DNA of 64,000 bases, taken from contig WKKR01000002.1 in the NCBI GenBank assembly GCA_009684525.1, positions 806,001-870,000 on the forward strand, written 5' to 3'. The notes below the pieces were generated by a model that made no database searches, was not told the origin of the DNA, and was given only the letters and a program-made list of their open reading frames with translations. Source of the DNA: Geobacter sp. GTDB taxonomy: Bacteria; Desulfobacterota; Desulfuromonadia; Geobacterales; DSM-12255. Positions 43,766 through 56,436 of this stretch are shown here, in pieces. The stretch's first letter is position 1, and each line of letters opens with the position of its first letter. The position numbers and the translations under genes were made by a program.

Positions 43766-45408
43766 GGGAGCTCCTGCGCATCCTCGCGGTTGCCCGACGC
43801 CAGTGGTGGTGGATGGTGGCCGGCATCCTGCTCGGGGTGCTGGTCATTATCGCCAATACCCTCCTGATGGCGGTTTCCGGCTGGTTCATCGCCTCCATGG
43901 CGGTTGCCGGGGCGAGCGGTGTGCCGTTCAACTATTTCTTCCCCTCCGCTGCCATCCGCGGCCTGGCCATTGTCCGGACCGTCGGCCGCTATGCCGAGCG
44001 GCTGGTAACCCACGAGGCAGGCTTCAGGGTGCTGGCCGACCTGCGGGTCTGGCTGTTCCGGCGGCTGGTCCCCCAGGCCCCGGCCGGGCTGGAACGGTAC
44101 GCCGGCGGGGACGTGGCCGGCAGGCTGCGCGCCGACGTGGATGCCCTGGAGTCCCTCTACCTGCGCATCCTGGCTCCGCTGGCGGTCGGCGGCCTCTCGA
44201 TCCTCGGGGCGGTGCTGTTCGCCTCTTTCTGGAGCCCGGCAGTGGCGGGCGTCCTGCTGGTCTTTCTCCTTCTGGCCGGTCTGCTGCTCCCCCTCTGGGG
44301 CAGGCATCTCGCTGCCGCACCCGGCGCGGAGTCGGCAGAGCTGGCCGGCGAACTCCGCAGTGCAGTGACCGAGGGGCTTTTGGGGGCGGAGGAGCTGATC
44401 CTGCTCGGTGCCGCAGAGCTGCAGGCGCAAAGGGTCGACGATCTCTCCGCGCGGCTCGTTGCCACGCAGGACCGGCTGGGGGCAATCGCCGGCCTGATCC
44501 AGGCGGGAAGCATCGCCTGCGCCGGGTCCGGCGTTGCCGCGGTCCTGTTGGCCGGGGGAGCGGCGGTGAGCCAGGGAGGGCTGCCCGGCCCGTCGCTGGT
44601 CATGCTGCTCCTGTTCGCGGCTGCCGCCTTCGAGGCTGCCGGTCCGCTCGCGGTTGCGCTGCAGTCGATCCCGGCTGCAGCCCAGTCTGCCCGGCGGATC
44701 AGGGCGCTGGCCGATGCCCCGGAGCCGGTTCCCGATCCCGCGATCCCCTCTCCCCTGCCGTCCGGCACCGGCATTGTCTTTCACGACGTGGGCTGCGCCT
44801 ACGACCCGGCCCTGCCGGTGCTGCAGCGGTTCAGCCTGGGGGTCGGGGAGGGGGAGCGGGTAGCGCTGACCGGCCCGAGCGGCATCGGCAAGAGCACGGT
44901 CGCCGAGGTGCTGCTCCGCTTCCGTGCCTATACCGGCAGCATCGCTGTCGGCGGGGTCGAGATCAGCGACATGGCGAGCGACGATCTGCGCAGCCTGATC
45001 GCCGCGGTCCCCCAGCGGCCCCACCTCTTCAACGGCACCATCCGGGAGAACATCCTGCTGGGCAATCCCGCAGCAGATGCGGAGACGCTCAGGACAGCGG
45101 TCGCGGATGCCGGCCTGGCTGACTGGATTGCCGGGCTCCCCCAGGGGCTGGAGACCCCGGTGGGTGAGGGGGGGAGCGCCGTGTCGGGTGGTGAGGCGCA
45201 GCGGATAGCCCTGGCCCGGGCGCTTCTGAAGGATGCGCCGATTCTGCTCCTGGACGAGCCGACCGAGGGGCTGGATGCCGCTACCGAGCGCTTGGTCGTG
45301 GCGCGGCTCGCTGACCGGACCAGGGGGAAGACCGTGCTGGTCATCACCCACCGGCCCGCCTGCCTGGCTTTGGCCGACCGGGTAGTCCTCCTTTCCCCTT
45401 GTTCGTAG
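43762..45408 (+). CDS. cydC: ABC exporter CydC
   Basis: This 548-residue partner of CydD has six membrane helices (about 15-300; VSGWFIASMAVAGASGVPFN and FNYFFPSAAIRGLAIVRTVG are typical of CydC) and an ATPase with Walker A GPSGIGKST, signature VSGGEAQRIALARALL and Walker B ILLLDEPTEGLD. The start overlaps the cydD stop (ATGA). Together they form an exporter that keeps periplasmic thiols reduced, which suits an organism making many c-type cytochromes. Confidence 0.9.
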   Translation: MRELLRILAVARRQWWWMVAGILLGVLVIIANTLLMAVSGWFIASMAVAGASGVPFNYFFPSAAIRGLAIVRTVGRYAERLVTHEAGFRVLADLRVWLFRRLVPQAPAGLERYAGGDVAGRLRADVDALESLYLRILAPLAVGGLSILGAVLFASFWSPAVAGVLLVFLLLAGLLLPLWGRHLAAAPGAESAELAGELRSAVTEGLLGAEELILLGAAELQAQRVDDLSARLVATQDRLGAIAGLIQAGSIACAGSGVAAVLLAGGAAVSQGGLPGPSLVMLLLFAAAAFEAAGPLAVALQSIPAAAQSARRIRALADAPEPVPDPAIPSPLPSGTGIVFHDVGCAYDPALPVLQRFSLGVGEGERVALTGPSGIGKSTVAEVLLRFRAYTGSIAVGGVEISDMASDDLRSLIAAVPQRPHLFNGTIRENILLGNPAADAETLRTAVADAGLADWIAGLPQGLETPVGEGGSAVSGGEAQRIALARALLKDAPILLLDEPTEGLDAATERLVVARLADRTRGKTVLVITHRPACLALADRVVLLSPCS

Positions 45409-45564
45409 GTTTCCGCCCCTCTGCTCATTCCTGCGCCCCACGGGCCGTTTCCTGCCACTTCCAGACCCTGAAACACGTTGCCTTTGGCTGCGGGCGTGTA
45501 GTAGAGTGCCCTCTTGAGCCCGGATATCCCTCCCCGTTTTCCACACCTCTTTTCTGACAAGGCC

Positions 45565-47805
<2,241 letters not shown>

Positions 47806-47844
47806 TTCGCCCGCGTTAAATTTCTTTACACGCACAAATATGTG

Positions 47845-47871
47845 TAAAATTTATTTACACCCATCCGATAA
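47845..47871 (+). promoter_or_regulatory. Sigma-28 (FliA) promoter of the chemotaxis receptor
   Basis: TAAA-N15-TCCGATAA matches the flagellar sigma-28 consensus TAAA-N15-GCCGATAA with one mismatch and correct spacing. It lies 45 bp before the ATG at 47917. The -35 end overlaps an inverted repeat TTTACAC/GTGTAAA (47825-47848), with a third TTTACAC at 47854. Confidence 0.75.
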
Positions 47872-47916
47872 GTTGAATATTGGATGTCAATAATATTTGT
47901 ACGGAGGTCGTACTAC

Positions 47917-49515
47917 ATGCGGTTAACCATAAAGAAGAAACTGGGGGGGCTGACCATCTTCACCATGCTGGTCTTTGCAATCATCACCGGTCTTTCGGCA
48001 TTCGTCATCACCAACCTGATCAACAAGAACGAACAGCTCGTCAACGAGGAAGTTGCGCAGGTGAATGCCGCCATGGATGCGCAGGACAGATTGGGCCTTG
48101 CCGTTCAAGCGTATAAGGATTACCTGCTCCGCAAGGACGACAAGTACGTGCAGGGGTTCCGCACACGGGTCGGCGAGATCGACAAAAGCCTTGCCGATTA
48201 CCTGAAGAATGCCTCGGGCGAAGAAAAGGCCCTTGGCGACAAGGCTGTTGCCCTGATGGATGACTATCGCAAGAGCATCGATGCACTCGTGGCGGCGCGG
48301 AGCACAAGCGACGACATTGCCGCGGTTGATCGGAGCATCAAGGGTGTCGACAAGCCGTTGCGCCTTGCCCTGGATGAAATGGAAAAGGTTGCCAGTGCCA
48401 GTTTCGAGAAAGCTCGCGCAGAAGCCACGGCAACCGCTCACAAGCTGTTGATCCTGCAGATCGTCTGCGCCGTTGTTGCCGCTCTGCTGCTGATGCTGGC
48501 CAGTGTGGCCATCATGCGGGGGATCTTCCGCGCATTGAAGGCAATCGGTGAGTCGGTGCAGCGGATTGCCGGCGGTGACCTGACGCAAAAGGCGGAGATC
48601 GTTTCCGACGACGAGCTGGGGGACATGGGGCGCGATTTCAACCGGATGGTGGACAGCATGAGCAACATGATCGCCACCATTAGCAGCACGTCGGCACAGC
48701 TTGCCGCAGCGGCCAACCAGCTGCAGGGGACGGCCGTGCAGATCGCAACCGGTGCCGAAGAGGTGGCGTCCCAGGCCGGGACCGTGGCAACGGCTGCTGA
48801 GGAGATGTCGGCCACCTCCGGCGACATTGCCCAGAACTGTCAGGCAGCGGCCGAAGGGGGGTACCGGGCCAACAGCACCGCCACTGCCGGTGCCGAGGTG
48901 GTGAACGCCACCGTGCAGGTCATGAACCGGATCGCCGGCAGGGTGCACGAGACCGCCAGGAGCGTGGAGAGCCTGGGGTCACGGAGCGACCAGATCGGCG
49001 AGATCATCGGCACTATCGAGGACATTGCCGACCAGACCAACCTCTTGGCATTGAACGCTGCCATCGAGGCGGCCAGGGCCGGCGAGCAGGGGCGCGGTTT
49101 TGCGGTGGTAGCCGACGAGGTGCGGGCTCTGGCCGAGCGGACCACCAAGGCGACCCGCGAGATCGGCGATATGATCAAGGCTATCCAGAGCGAGACCAAG
49201 AGCGCCGTGACAGCCATGGAAGAAGGTGTCCAGGAAGTGGAGAGCGGCACTACCGAGGCTGCCCGCTCTGGTCAGTCACTGCAGGCGATCTTGGAGCAGA
49301 TCAATACGGTGACCATGCAGGTCAACCAGATCGCCACCGCTGCCGAGGAGCAGACCGCCACTACCGGGGAGATCACCAGCAATATCCACCAGATCACCGA
49401 GATTGTGCAGGAGACCGCACGGGGTGCCCAGGAGTCGGCCACTGCAGCCGCGCAACTTGCCGGCCTTGCCACGGAACTGCAGCGCCTGGTGGGGCAGTTC
49501 AGGCTGGCAGCATAG
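47917..49515 (+). CDS. Methyl-accepting chemotaxis protein
   Basis: The 532-residue receptor has TM1 (about 12-34), a four-helix-bundle-type periplasmic sensor (about 35-175), TM2 (about 177-200), HAMP, and a cytoplasmic signalling hairpin whose tip reads [40 protein letters not shown]. Methylation helices flank it. No terminal receptor-methylase pentapeptide is seen. A sigma-28 promoter precedes it, so expression is tied to motility. ATG 47917 is preceded by GGAGG 10 bp away; the frame opens earlier at 47884. Confidence 0.92.
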   Translation: MRLTIKKKLGGLTIFTMLVFAIITGLSAFVITNLINKNEQLVNEEVAQVNAAMDAQDRLGLAVQAYKDYLLRKDDKYVQGFRTRVGEIDKSLADYLKNASGEEKALGDKAVALMDDYRKSIDALVAARSTSDDIAAVDRSIKGVDKPLRLALDEMEKVASASFEKARAEATATAHKLLILQIVCAVVAALLLMLASVAIMRGIFRALKAIGESVQRIAGGDLTQKAEIVSDDELGDMGRDFNRMVDSMSNMIATISSTSAQLAAAANQLQGTAVQIATGAEEVASQAGTVATAAEEMSATSGDIAQNCQAAAEGGYRANSTATAGAEVVNATVQVMNRIAGRVHETARSVESLGSRSDQIGEIIGTIEDIADQTNLLALNAAIEAARAGEQGRGFAVVADEVRALAERTTKATREIGDMIKAIQSETKSAVTAMEEGVQEVESGTTEAARSGQSLQAILEQINTVTMQVNQIATAAEEQTATTGEITSNIHQITEIVQETARGAQESATAAAQLAGLATELQRLVGQFRLAA

Positions 49516-49546
49516 GCTTGGGCCACAACACAACCGGCATGAAAAA

Positions 49547-49577
49547 GGAAAGGCCCGACAATCTGCCGGGCCTTTCC
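49547..49577. terminator. Bidirectional terminator between receptor and PilZ genes
   Basis: GGAAAGGCCCG/CGGGCCTTTCC is a perfect stem around a 9-base loop, with A/T-rich edges on both sides. It lies between convergent genes and can serve both. Confidence 0.75.
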
Positions 49578-49596
49578 GCGTCTGAAATAGGAGAGA

Positions 49597-49869
49597 TTAT
49601 TCGCAGTCGAGAAGGGTCTTTTCCAGTTCCAGTGCCACCCCTTCAGGGGTCACCCTGATGACCCTGGCGTTCATCCGGCATATCCGGCGGTCCTTGGAGT
49701 GGTGGTAGATGGTGATGGTTACGGTGCCGTCCTGGGGGATCTGCTGGGTGGTCCTGACGAAAACGCCCTTCAGGCTGATGTTTTCAAGTGAACCCTCGAT
49801 CACCGTGTCGTTGTAGGTGATGGTCGCTTCCAGGTGGATGGGAAGTCGTGAAAAGCTGCGCCCTGCCAT
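49597..49869 (-). CDS. PilZ-domain c-di-GMP receptor
   Basis: This 90-residue single-domain protein carries the full c-di-GMP motif: RSFSR (RxxxR) at residues 4-8 and NISLKG (NxSxxG) at about 30-35. It should bind c-di-GMP in the cytoplasm and act on a partner such as the flagellar motor, pili or a polysaccharide synthase. The neighbouring chemotaxis receptor suggests motility but is convergent. The ATG is preceded by GGAGA. Confidence 0.88.
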   Translation of the reverse strand: MAGRSFSRLPIHLEATITYNDTVIEGSLENISLKGVFVRTTQQIPQDGTVTITIYHHSKDRRICRMNARVIRVTPEGVALELEKTLLDCE

Positions 49870-50120
49870 GGGAATCTCCTCGCGTTGCGCACTCCCGTTG
49901 CGGCGGATTCATTAATTATACATCGCCGTTACCAACTGGCAATCGGACATCGGTATTCCCCGTGCAAATAGTCGGGAATCACCGGCCGGCAGGGCTGGAC
50001 AAGGGTAAAGGGGAGTCGTGGGGAGGGTTTTGAAAAAAGGGTGCGCTGAAAACGGAAAAAGCGGTCCTTGCACCAGGCGTTTATGCCGGGACAGGGGCCG
50101 CTTCATGCCAGGGAGCAAAA

Positions 50121-50312
50121 TCAGCTGTTCTTGGTGCTGTCCGAGTCTTTGCGGGGTTTGATCTCGATCTCTTCCTTTGCATCCGATGCCTTCTTGAAGT
50201 TCTTGATGCTCTTGCCCAGGGCGCTGCCGATCTCGGGGAGTCGGCCGGCGCCGAAAACCACCAGGACGATGACAAGGATAATGAGCAATTCTGGCATGCC
50301 GAAACCGAACAT
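50121..50312 (-). CDS. tatA: Twin-arginine translocase subunit TatA/TatE
   Basis: The 63-residue protein has the TatA layout: short N-terminus, membrane helix [20 protein letters not shown] (residues 6-25, with the conserved FG at its end), then the amphipathic helix [18 protein letters not shown] and a charged tail. It forms the pore of the Tat pathway that exports folded cofactor proteins such as molybdoenzymes. ATG 50312 has GGAGG 6 bp upstream. tatB and tatC are not adjacent. The gap 49870-50120 shows nothing else. Confidence 0.9.
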   Translation of the reverse strand: MFGFGMPELLIILVIVLVVFGAGRLPEIGSALGKSIKNFKKASDAKEEIEIKPRKDSDSTKNS

Positions 50313-50434
50313 GGGATACCTCCATGGGATGAGCGATGGTGTAGTATTGCATTGTACTATCAAAAAATCAAGGGGATTGGGGTCTTAGAAGTTTACCGCT
50401 GCACTGCAGATCCCTCCGTGCTATGATGCCCCCC

Positions 50435-52429
50435 ATGGGCGCTTTCCAGCTATCCAGCAGCTATATCCCGCGGGGGGACCAACCCCGTGCCATCGACGAA
50501 CTGGTGGAGGGGATCCTCCGCGGCGACCGGCACCAGGTCCTGCTCGGGGTCACCGGATCGGGCAAGACCTTTACCGTGGCCAATGTCATCGCCCGGCTCG
50601 ACCGGCCCGCCCTGGTTCTTGCCCCCAACAAGACCCTGGCGGCCCAGCTCTACGGGGAGTTCAAGGAGCTCTTTCCCGGCAATGCCGTTGAGTATTTCGT
50701 CTCCTATTACGACTACTACCAGCCCGAGGCATACCTCCCCACCACGGACACCTTCATCGAGAAGGACTCCTCCATCAACGACGAGATCGACAAGCTGCGT
50801 CATTCGGCCACCAGGAGCCTGTTGACCCGCCGCGACGTGATCATCGTCGCCTCGGTCTCCTGCATCTATGGCATCGGCTCGCCGGCCGAATACGAGTCCA
50901 TGCACGTCTTTTTCCGCCAGGGGGACGACTATGGCCGCGACACCCTGCTGAAGCGGCTGGTGGAGATCCAGTACGAGCGGAACGACATCGATTTCCACCG
51001 CGGCACCTTCCGGGTGCGCGGCGACATCGTGGAGATCTTCCCTGCCCATGACGACGAGCGGGCCGTGCGCGTCGAATTCTTCGGCGATTCGGTGGAGGCG
51101 ATCTCCGAGATCGACCCCCTGCGCGGCCAGGTGCTGAACCGCCTCTCCAAGTGCGCGATCTTTCCGGCCTCCCACTACGTGGCGACCCGCGAGACCCTGG
51201 ACCGCTCCATCGAGGAGATCCGGGTCGATCTGCGCGAGCGTATCCAGTGGTTCAGGGAGCAGAACATGCTGGTGGAGGCCCAGCGGATCGAGCAGCGGAC
51301 CATGTTCGACCTGGAGATGATGGAAGAGATGGGATTCTGCCAGGGGATAGAGAACTATTCCCGCTATTTCGACAACCGCAAACCGGGCGAGCCCCCCTAT
51401 ACCCTGATCGACTATTTCCCCCGCGATTTCCTGCTGTTTGTGGACGAGTCGCATATCACCGTTTCGCAGGTCGGGGGGATGTACCGCGGCGACCGGAGCC
51501 GCAAGGAGACCCTGGTTCAGTACGGTTTCCGTTTGCCCGCGGCCCTGGACAACCGGCCGCTCAACTTCAAGGAATTCGAGGAGAAGCTCACCCAGACGGT
51601 CTATGTCTCTGCAACCCCGGCGGACCACGAGCTGCAGCGGAGCGACGGCGTGGTGGTGGAGCAGGTCATCCGCCCCACCGGCCTGGTTGACCCGGAGATC
51701 GTTATCCGCCCCGCATCCGGCCAGGTGGACGATCTGCTTCACGAGATCCGGCTGACCGTGGCACGCGGCGAGCGGGTGCTGGTAACCACCCTGACCAAGC
51801 GAATGGCCGAGGAGCTGACCGGTTTCTACCAGGAGGTGGGGGTCAGGGTCCGCTATCTCCATTCGGACATCGACACCATCCAGCGGATGGAGATCATCCG
51901 CGATCTCCGCAAGGGGCTCTTCGACGTCCTGGTGGGGATCAACCTGCTGCGCGAGGGGCTCGACATCCCCGAGGTCTCACTGGTCGCCATCCTCGATGCA
52001 GACAAGGAAGGGTTTCTCCGCTCTGCCCGCTCGCTCATCCAGACCTGTGGCAGGGCCGCCCGCAACGTGGCCGGCCGGGTCATCATGTACGCCGATATCG
52101 TGACCCGCTCCATGCAGGCGTGCATCGACGAAACCGGCCGCCGCCGCGCCCTGCAGGTCGCCTACAATCTTGAGCACGGCATTACTCCGCAGTCGGTGCA
52201 GAAGGGGTTCGGGGGCATCCTCGATTCCATCGAGGAGAAGGACTATTTCACTATCCCCGTGGCTGCCGAGGAGCAGGAAGAGTATGTCTCCCCCAAGGAG
52301 ATCCCCGGCCTCGTGAGATCGCTGCGCAAGCAGATGCTTACCGCGGCGAAGGAGCTGGAATTCGAGCGTGCGGCAGAGCTGCGCGACCGGATCAGGAAGC
52401 TGGAAGAGATGGAGCTGGCGTTGCGGTAG
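50435..52429 (+). CDS. uvrB: Excinuclease ABC subunit B (UvrB)
   Basis: The 664-residue protein has all UvrB features: [17 protein letters not shown] at the N-terminus, Walker [10 protein letters not shown], the beta-hairpin [12 protein letters not shown], helicase motifs ([30 protein letters not shown]) and the C-terminal UVR motif ([20 protein letters not shown]). It verifies DNA damage with UvrA and recruits UvrC. Three ATG codons compete (50423, 50426, 50435) and none has a clear ribosome site; 50435 best fits the family N-terminus. Confidence 0.93.
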   Translation: MGAFQLSSSYIPRGDQPRAIDELVEGILRGDRHQVLLGVTGSGKTFTVANVIARLDRPALVLAPNKTLAAQLYGEFKELFPGNAVEYFVSYYDYYQPEAYLPTTDTFIEKDSSINDEIDKLRHSATRSLLTRRDVIIVASVSCIYGIGSPAEYESMHVFFRQGDDYGRDTLLKRLVEIQYERNDIDFHRGTFRVRGDIVEIFPAHDDERAVRVEFFGDSVEAISEIDPLRGQVLNRLSKCAIFPASHYVATRETLDRSIEEIRVDLRERIQWFREQNMLVEAQRIEQRTMFDLEMMEEMGFCQGIENYSRYFDNRKPGEPPYTLIDYFPRDFLLFVDESHITVSQVGGMYRGDRSRKETLVQYGFRLPAALDNRPLNFKEFEEKLTQTVYVSATPADHELQRSDGVVVEQVIRPTGLVDPEIVIRPASGQVDDLLHEIRLTVARGERVLVTTLTKRMAEELTGFYQEVGVRVRYLHSDIDTIQRMEIIRDLRKGLFDVLVGINLLREGLDIPEVSLVAILDADKEGFLRSARSLIQTCGRAARNVAGRVIMYADIVTRSMQACIDETGRRRALQVAYNLEHGITPQSVQKGFGGILDSIEEKDYFTIPVAAEEQEEYVSPKEIPGLVRSLRKQMLTAAKELEFERAAELRDRIRKLEEMELALR

Positions 52430-52497
52430 CCGCGGCGCATCCTGAAGGGGCCTTTCGCCCCTTCGCATATCATATGATACCGAAGGAGAAGAAGACG

Positions 52498-52992
52498 ATG
52501 ACCCAGACCCAGGAACTCTGCCCCTGCTGCTCGCAGCTGGCCTACGACGCATGCTGCGGCCCCCTGATCAGCGGTGCCGCACAGGCCGAGACCGCCGAAC
52601 AGCTGATGCGTTCCCGTTACAGCGCCTATGTGAAAGGGGAGATGGGCTACCTCTTTGAAACGACCCATCCTGACGGACGGAAGGGGTACGATCACGACGG
52701 AACAAAGGAGTGGTCGGAAAACTCCGAATGGCAAAAACTGGAAATCCTTGCCGTCAGAGGCGGAACGGCCGGGGACCAGGCTGGCGAGGTGGAGTTCAAG
52801 GCCTATTACGAAGGAAAGGGTGCCCAGCATATCCATCATGAGGTTGGCGTCTTCCGGAAGGTCGAGGATGTCTGGTTCTTTACCGACGGCAAGATCGTCG
52901 GGAATGTCCCGATCCGGAGCACCAAGGTCGGCAGGAATGAGCCCTGTACCTGCGGCAGCGGCAAGAAATACAAGAAGTGCTGCGGGGCGTGA
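52498..52992 (+). CDS. YchJ-family SEC-C motif protein
   Basis: The 164-residue protein has a cysteine cluster at each end: [15 protein letters not shown] (about 8-22) and a SEC-C zinc motif [17 protein letters not shown] at the C-terminus. Between them lies a YchJ/NTF2-like domain ([20 protein letters not shown]). The SEC-C motif binds zinc and, in SecA, SecB. The function of YchJ proteins is not known. ATG 52498 follows AAGGAG by 9 bp; an earlier ATG (52474) has no site. A hairpin GAAGGGGC/GCCCCTTC (52445-52465) separates it from uvrB. Confidence 0.85.
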   Translation: MTQTQELCPCCSQLAYDACCGPLISGAAQAETAEQLMRSRYSAYVKGEMGYLFETTHPDGRKGYDHDGTKEWSENSEWQKLEILAVRGGTAGDQAGEVEFKAYYEGKGAQHIHHEVGVFRKVEDVWFFTDGKIVGNVPIRSTKVGRNEPCTCGSGKKYKKCCGA

Positions 52993-53064
52993 TCTGACGC
53001 CTCCGGCCGACGGGGTGCAGACCGGGCAGCCGGAGAAGGTCTGTTGTTTCTGTTCAGCGGGGTG

Positions 53065-55668
53065 CTATCCGAGGGGCTGATTCTCTTTGAGCAGGGTGGT
53101 GAATTGTTCCACCGGCAGCGGCCGGCTGAAGAGGAATCCCTGATAGGTGGGGCACTGCTGCTGGGCCAGGAAGGTGCGTTGTTCCTCGGTTTCCACCCCT
53201 TCGGCCACCACATGCAGGTTGAGGCACTGGGCCATGCTGATGATGGTGTTGACGAGAACCGTATCGCTGCTGTCGGAGGGGATGTTCGTGACAAACGCCC
53301 GGTCGATCTTCAATTCGCTGATCGGGAGCTTCTTCAGGTAGCTGAGCGACGAATAACCGGTGCCGAAGTCGTCGATGGAAAGGGAGACGCCAAGGTGCTT
53401 CAGCTGGTGGAGCTTGTCGAGCGCGGTCTCCGAATCGATCATCAGGAGGCTTTCGGTCAGTTCCAGGCGGAGGCATTCGGCCGGCAGCCCCGTTTCCTGG
53501 AGGATTTCGGCCACGAGTGTGACGATCTCCGAACGCTGGAATTGCCGGGCAGAGATGTTGACCGACATGATGAACGGCTTCTCCATCTCGTCGATCCACT
53601 GTTTCGCCTGTTTGCACGCCGTTTCCAGGACCCATTCGCCGACCGGGACGATCAGCCCGCTCTCTTCCAGCGCCGGGATGAAATCGCCGGGGGGGATGAT
53701 GACGCCGTCTGAACCTTTCCAGCGGATCAAGGCCTCCATGCCGGTGATGGTGTTGCTCTGGAGATCCACCTGGGGCTGGTAGTGGAGGAGGAACTCCTCC
53801 TGTTCCAGGGCGCGGTGGAGTTTCGTCTCCAGGGAGAGGCGGTCGTGCATCTGCTGATTGAGCTCGCCGGTAAAGAACCGGAAGGCGTTTTTCCCGTCCC
53901 GCTTGGCCTCGTACATGGTCGCTTCGGCGTGCTGCAGCAGCAGCTCGATGTTGTCACCGTCCGCGGGATAGCCGACAATGCCGATGCTGACGGTCACGTA
54001 GAGTTCCCGATCGTTGACCCTGAATGGCGCCGCCATGGCGGAGAGCACCTTTTCCGCCAGCACAGCCGCTGCCTGACTCTCCTGGAGGTCGGCCGGCAGG
54101 ATGACGAATTCGTCGCCACTCAACCGGGCAAGCGTATCCGACTTGCGCAGCATGGTGTGGAGCCGGTCGGCGAATGCGATGAGCAGCAGGTCGCCGGCAC
54201 CATGCCCCAGGGTATCGTTGATCACCTTGAAGTTGTCGATGTCGAGCAGGATCAGACCGAGAAAGCAGGGATGGCGGTCATACATGGCCATGGCCTGCTG
54301 CAGGCGGTCGGCCAGGAGGTTCCGGTTGGGCAGGCCGGTCAGGAGGTCGTGGTTTGCCTGATAGACCAGCTGCTGCTCGTAGAGCCGGCGGTCGGTGATG
54401 TCCTGTCCCACGGAGAGGATGCCGATCAGGGTGCCGTTATCGTCGAAGAGGGGACGGTTTGCCCAGGAAACCCAGAGGCGGCTGCCATCCTTGCGTACGC
54501 ATTCGTTCTCATTGATGAGATGCCGCTCCGGGTGGGTCATGATCGTTGCGAGCATCTCCGCCAGGTCACGCCCGCTGCTCTCGGTTTCCGGGAGGAGGGT
54601 CCCGACGATATGCCGGCCGATGATCTCTTCCGTGTCGAGTTGAAAAAATTCCTCGGCGAAATCGTTGGCAAAGGTAATGACCCCGCCGGTATCCAGCTTG
54701 AGGATGATGCTGTTGGCCGATTCCACCAGCTCACGGTATTTCTGCTCGCTTGCGGCAAGGGCATCCTCTGTCCTGAGCCGCACCTCGCACTCCTTCTGTA
54801 AATCCTCGGTCCGCCGCTGCACCTCCCGCCGCAACAGCCCGCTCAGGGCGAAAAAGACCGCGAACAGCCCGCCTGCAATGCCGATCAGCCATTTCACCCA
54901 GCGGGGCATCCCCCCTTTGGCTGCCACCTGGAGGTACTGCTCCAGCGCCTTGTGGTAGATCGAGTTCCGGTCAGCCTTCATGGCGGTCAGGTCCTGGTCG
55001 ATCGCACTGATCAGGTCGGCGTTGACCCCTTTGTGGAAACCGTATCTGAGTTCGATGGGGTTGAAAACGATGGGGGTTGCCACGACGCCGTATCGCTCGT
55101 CGTTGAGCATGCCGAAGAACCGCCCCACCACGCCGGCATCGACCTGTTTTTTCTGCAGGAGCTCGAAGACCCTCTTGAAACTGTCGACCTCGACGTATCG
55201 CGGGCTGACACCGAAATCCCGCAGCAGTTCCTTGAGACCGCTGTACTGGATGTTTCCCTTGACCACGGCAACCCGCTTCCCGTCGAGGTCGAGAAAGGAC
55301 TGCAGCATCCCTTCCCTGGCGGCATAGACCTGACCCCAGTTGACCACGATGGTGACCGTGCTGATGTCGAAACGCTCTGCCCGTTCAGGGGAGTATGCCA
55401 GGGAAGCCAGGATGTCGATATCGCCGTCCGAAAGGTGCTTGAGACCTTCCTCGAGGGTGCCGGTGACGAATGAGAGGCGCCACTTCTCCTTGACCGCGAT
55501 CTCCTTGAGGATGTCGACGTTGAGGCCCGACACGGTGCCGTCTGCATTGACGATGGAAAGGGGGGGATTGTCATAGACCCCGACCCGCACATCCCGCTCA
55601 CCAAGGGCGGTGAAGGGGATCAGGCCGAGAACGACGAGGATGGTTATGATGAGAAGCCGGTAATGCAT
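53065..55668 (-). CDS. Periplasmic-sensor GGDEF/EAL protein (SBP3-PAS-GGDEF-EAL)
   Basis: This 867-residue protein has a signal/anchor segment (about 1-24), a periplasmic solute-binding family 3 domain (25-245; VRVGVYDNPPLSIVNADGTV), a membrane helix (about 258-282), a PAS domain (about 310-425), GGDEF (about 430-600) and EAL (about 610-860). The GGDEF signature is SGDEF, so the first glycine is changed; the I-site RKSD is present. The EAL domain keeps MEALIRW and DDFGTGYSSL. It may make or, more likely, degrade c-di-GMP in response to a small periplasmic ligand. ATG 55668 gives a normal signal peptide; ATG 55695 is also in frame. Confidence 0.88.
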   Translation of the reverse strand: MHYRLLIITILVVLGLIPFTALGERDVRVGVYDNPPLSIVNADGTVSGLNVDILKEIAVKEKWRLSFVTGTLEEGLKHLSDGDIDILASLAYSPERAERFDISTVTIVVNWGQVYAAREGMLQSFLDLDGKRVAVVKGNIQYSGLKELLRDFGVSPRYVEVDSFKRVFELLQKKQVDAGVVGRFFGMLNDERYGVVATPIVFNPIELRYGFHKGVNADLISAIDQDLTAMKADRNSIYHKALEQYLQVAAKGGMPRWVKWLIGIAGGLFAVFFALSGLLRREVQRRTEDLQKECEVRLRTEDALAASEQKYRELVESANSIILKLDTGGVITFANDFAEEFFQLDTEEIIGRHIVGTLLPETESSGRDLAEMLATIMTHPERHLINENECVRKDGSRLWVSWANRPLFDDNGTLIGILSVGQDITDRRLYEQQLVYQANHDLLTGLPNRNLLADRLQQAMAMYDRHPCFLGLILLDIDNFKVINDTLGHGAGDLLLIAFADRLHTMLRKSDTLARLSGDEFVILPADLQESQAAAVLAEKVLSAMAAPFRVNDRELYVTVSIGIVGYPADGDNIELLLQHAEATMYEAKRDGKNAFRFFTGELNQQMHDRLSLETKLHRALEQEEFLLHYQPQVDLQSNTITGMEALIRWKGSDGVIIPPGDFIPALEESGLIVPVGEWVLETACKQAKQWIDEMEKPFIMSVNISARQFQRSEIVTLVAEILQETGLPAECLRLELTESLLMIDSETALDKLHQLKHLGVSLSIDDFGTGYSSLSYLKKLPISELKIDRAFVTNIPSDSSDTVLVNTIISMAQCLNLHVVAEGVETEEQRTFLAQQQCPTYQGFLFSRPLPVEQFTTLLKENQPLG

Positions 55669-55777
55669 ATGAAGACTCTTTTCGGAAGCATACACGAAAA
55701 CTGAAGCGTTACCTGCTGAAAAGCGTTGTCCGGTATGCTATACATTGGCAGTAGATTTTTACGAAAGGAGCGGTCGT

Positions 55778-56431
55778 ATGTCACAGACAGCCGTACTGGT
55801 CAGATGGAGCTACGAACAAAAATGTCAGAAGGCGGTTGAGGCCTTGGGGCAGAACGGTTTCACGGCAGTCTACTGCCCGACAGCCCAGGATGCGCACGAT
55901 TACATCATCAAGGAGTCCGAAGGTGCCCAGTCCATAGGATTCGGCGGTTCCATGGGGGTAAAGTCGCTGCTGGTCGAGGAGCGCCTTGCGGTGCTGGGGA
56001 AGGAGATCCTCAACCATAGCGCGCCGGGGCTCTCGCGGGAGGAGAAGGACGTCATCATGCGCCGTCAGCTCACCTGCGACCTGTTCCTGGCCGGCACCAA
56101 TGCCCTGACCATCTCGGGCTGGCTGGTAAACATCGATGCCACCGGCAACCGGGTCGCAGCCATGATCTTCGGGCCGAAGAAGGTGATCGTGGTGGCCGGC
56201 AGGAACAAGCTCGTGGAGGGGGACCTGGCCACTGCCATCCGCCGGGTCAAGGAATGGGCAACGCCCCCCAACGCCAAGCGGCTCAATTTCAATACCCCCT
56301 GCGCCAAGACCGGTTTCTGCAGCGACTGCAACTCCCCGGACCGGCTCTGCCGCGCCACCACGGTACTCGACCGTCGGCCGAGGATGACCGATTTCCGGGT
56401 GCTGGTGGTGAACGAGGACCTGGGATTCTAG
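55778..56431 (+). CDS. LUD-domain protein (LutC/YkgG-like, DUF162)
   Basis: The 217-residue protein matches the LUD family, related to lactate-utilisation subunits LutB and LutC: GAQSIGFGGSMGVKSL, DLFLAGTNALTISGWLVNID and GNRVAAMIFGPKKVIVVAGR. The C-terminus holds a cluster of cysteines (CAKTGFCSDC and RLC) that could bind metal or an iron-sulfur cluster. There are no other lut genes here, so the substrate is unknown. ATG 55778 follows AAAGGAG by 8 bp. Confidence 0.82.
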   Translation: MSQTAVLVRWSYEQKCQKAVEALGQNGFTAVYCPTAQDAHDYIIKESEGAQSIGFGGSMGVKSLLVEERLAVLGKEILNHSAPGLSREEKDVIMRRQLTCDLFLAGTNALTISGWLVNIDATGNRVAAMIFGPKKVIVVAGRNKLVEGDLATAIRRVKEWATPPNAKRLNFNTPCAKTGFCSDCNSPDRLCRATTVLDRRPRMTDFRVLVVNEDLGF

Positions 56432-56436
56432 GGGCG

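Noticed and set aside
52445-52465. Terminator after uvrB
   Set aside because: The 8-bp hairpin lacks a T run and is close to the next gene; it may be only a weak stem, so it is not listed as a terminator.
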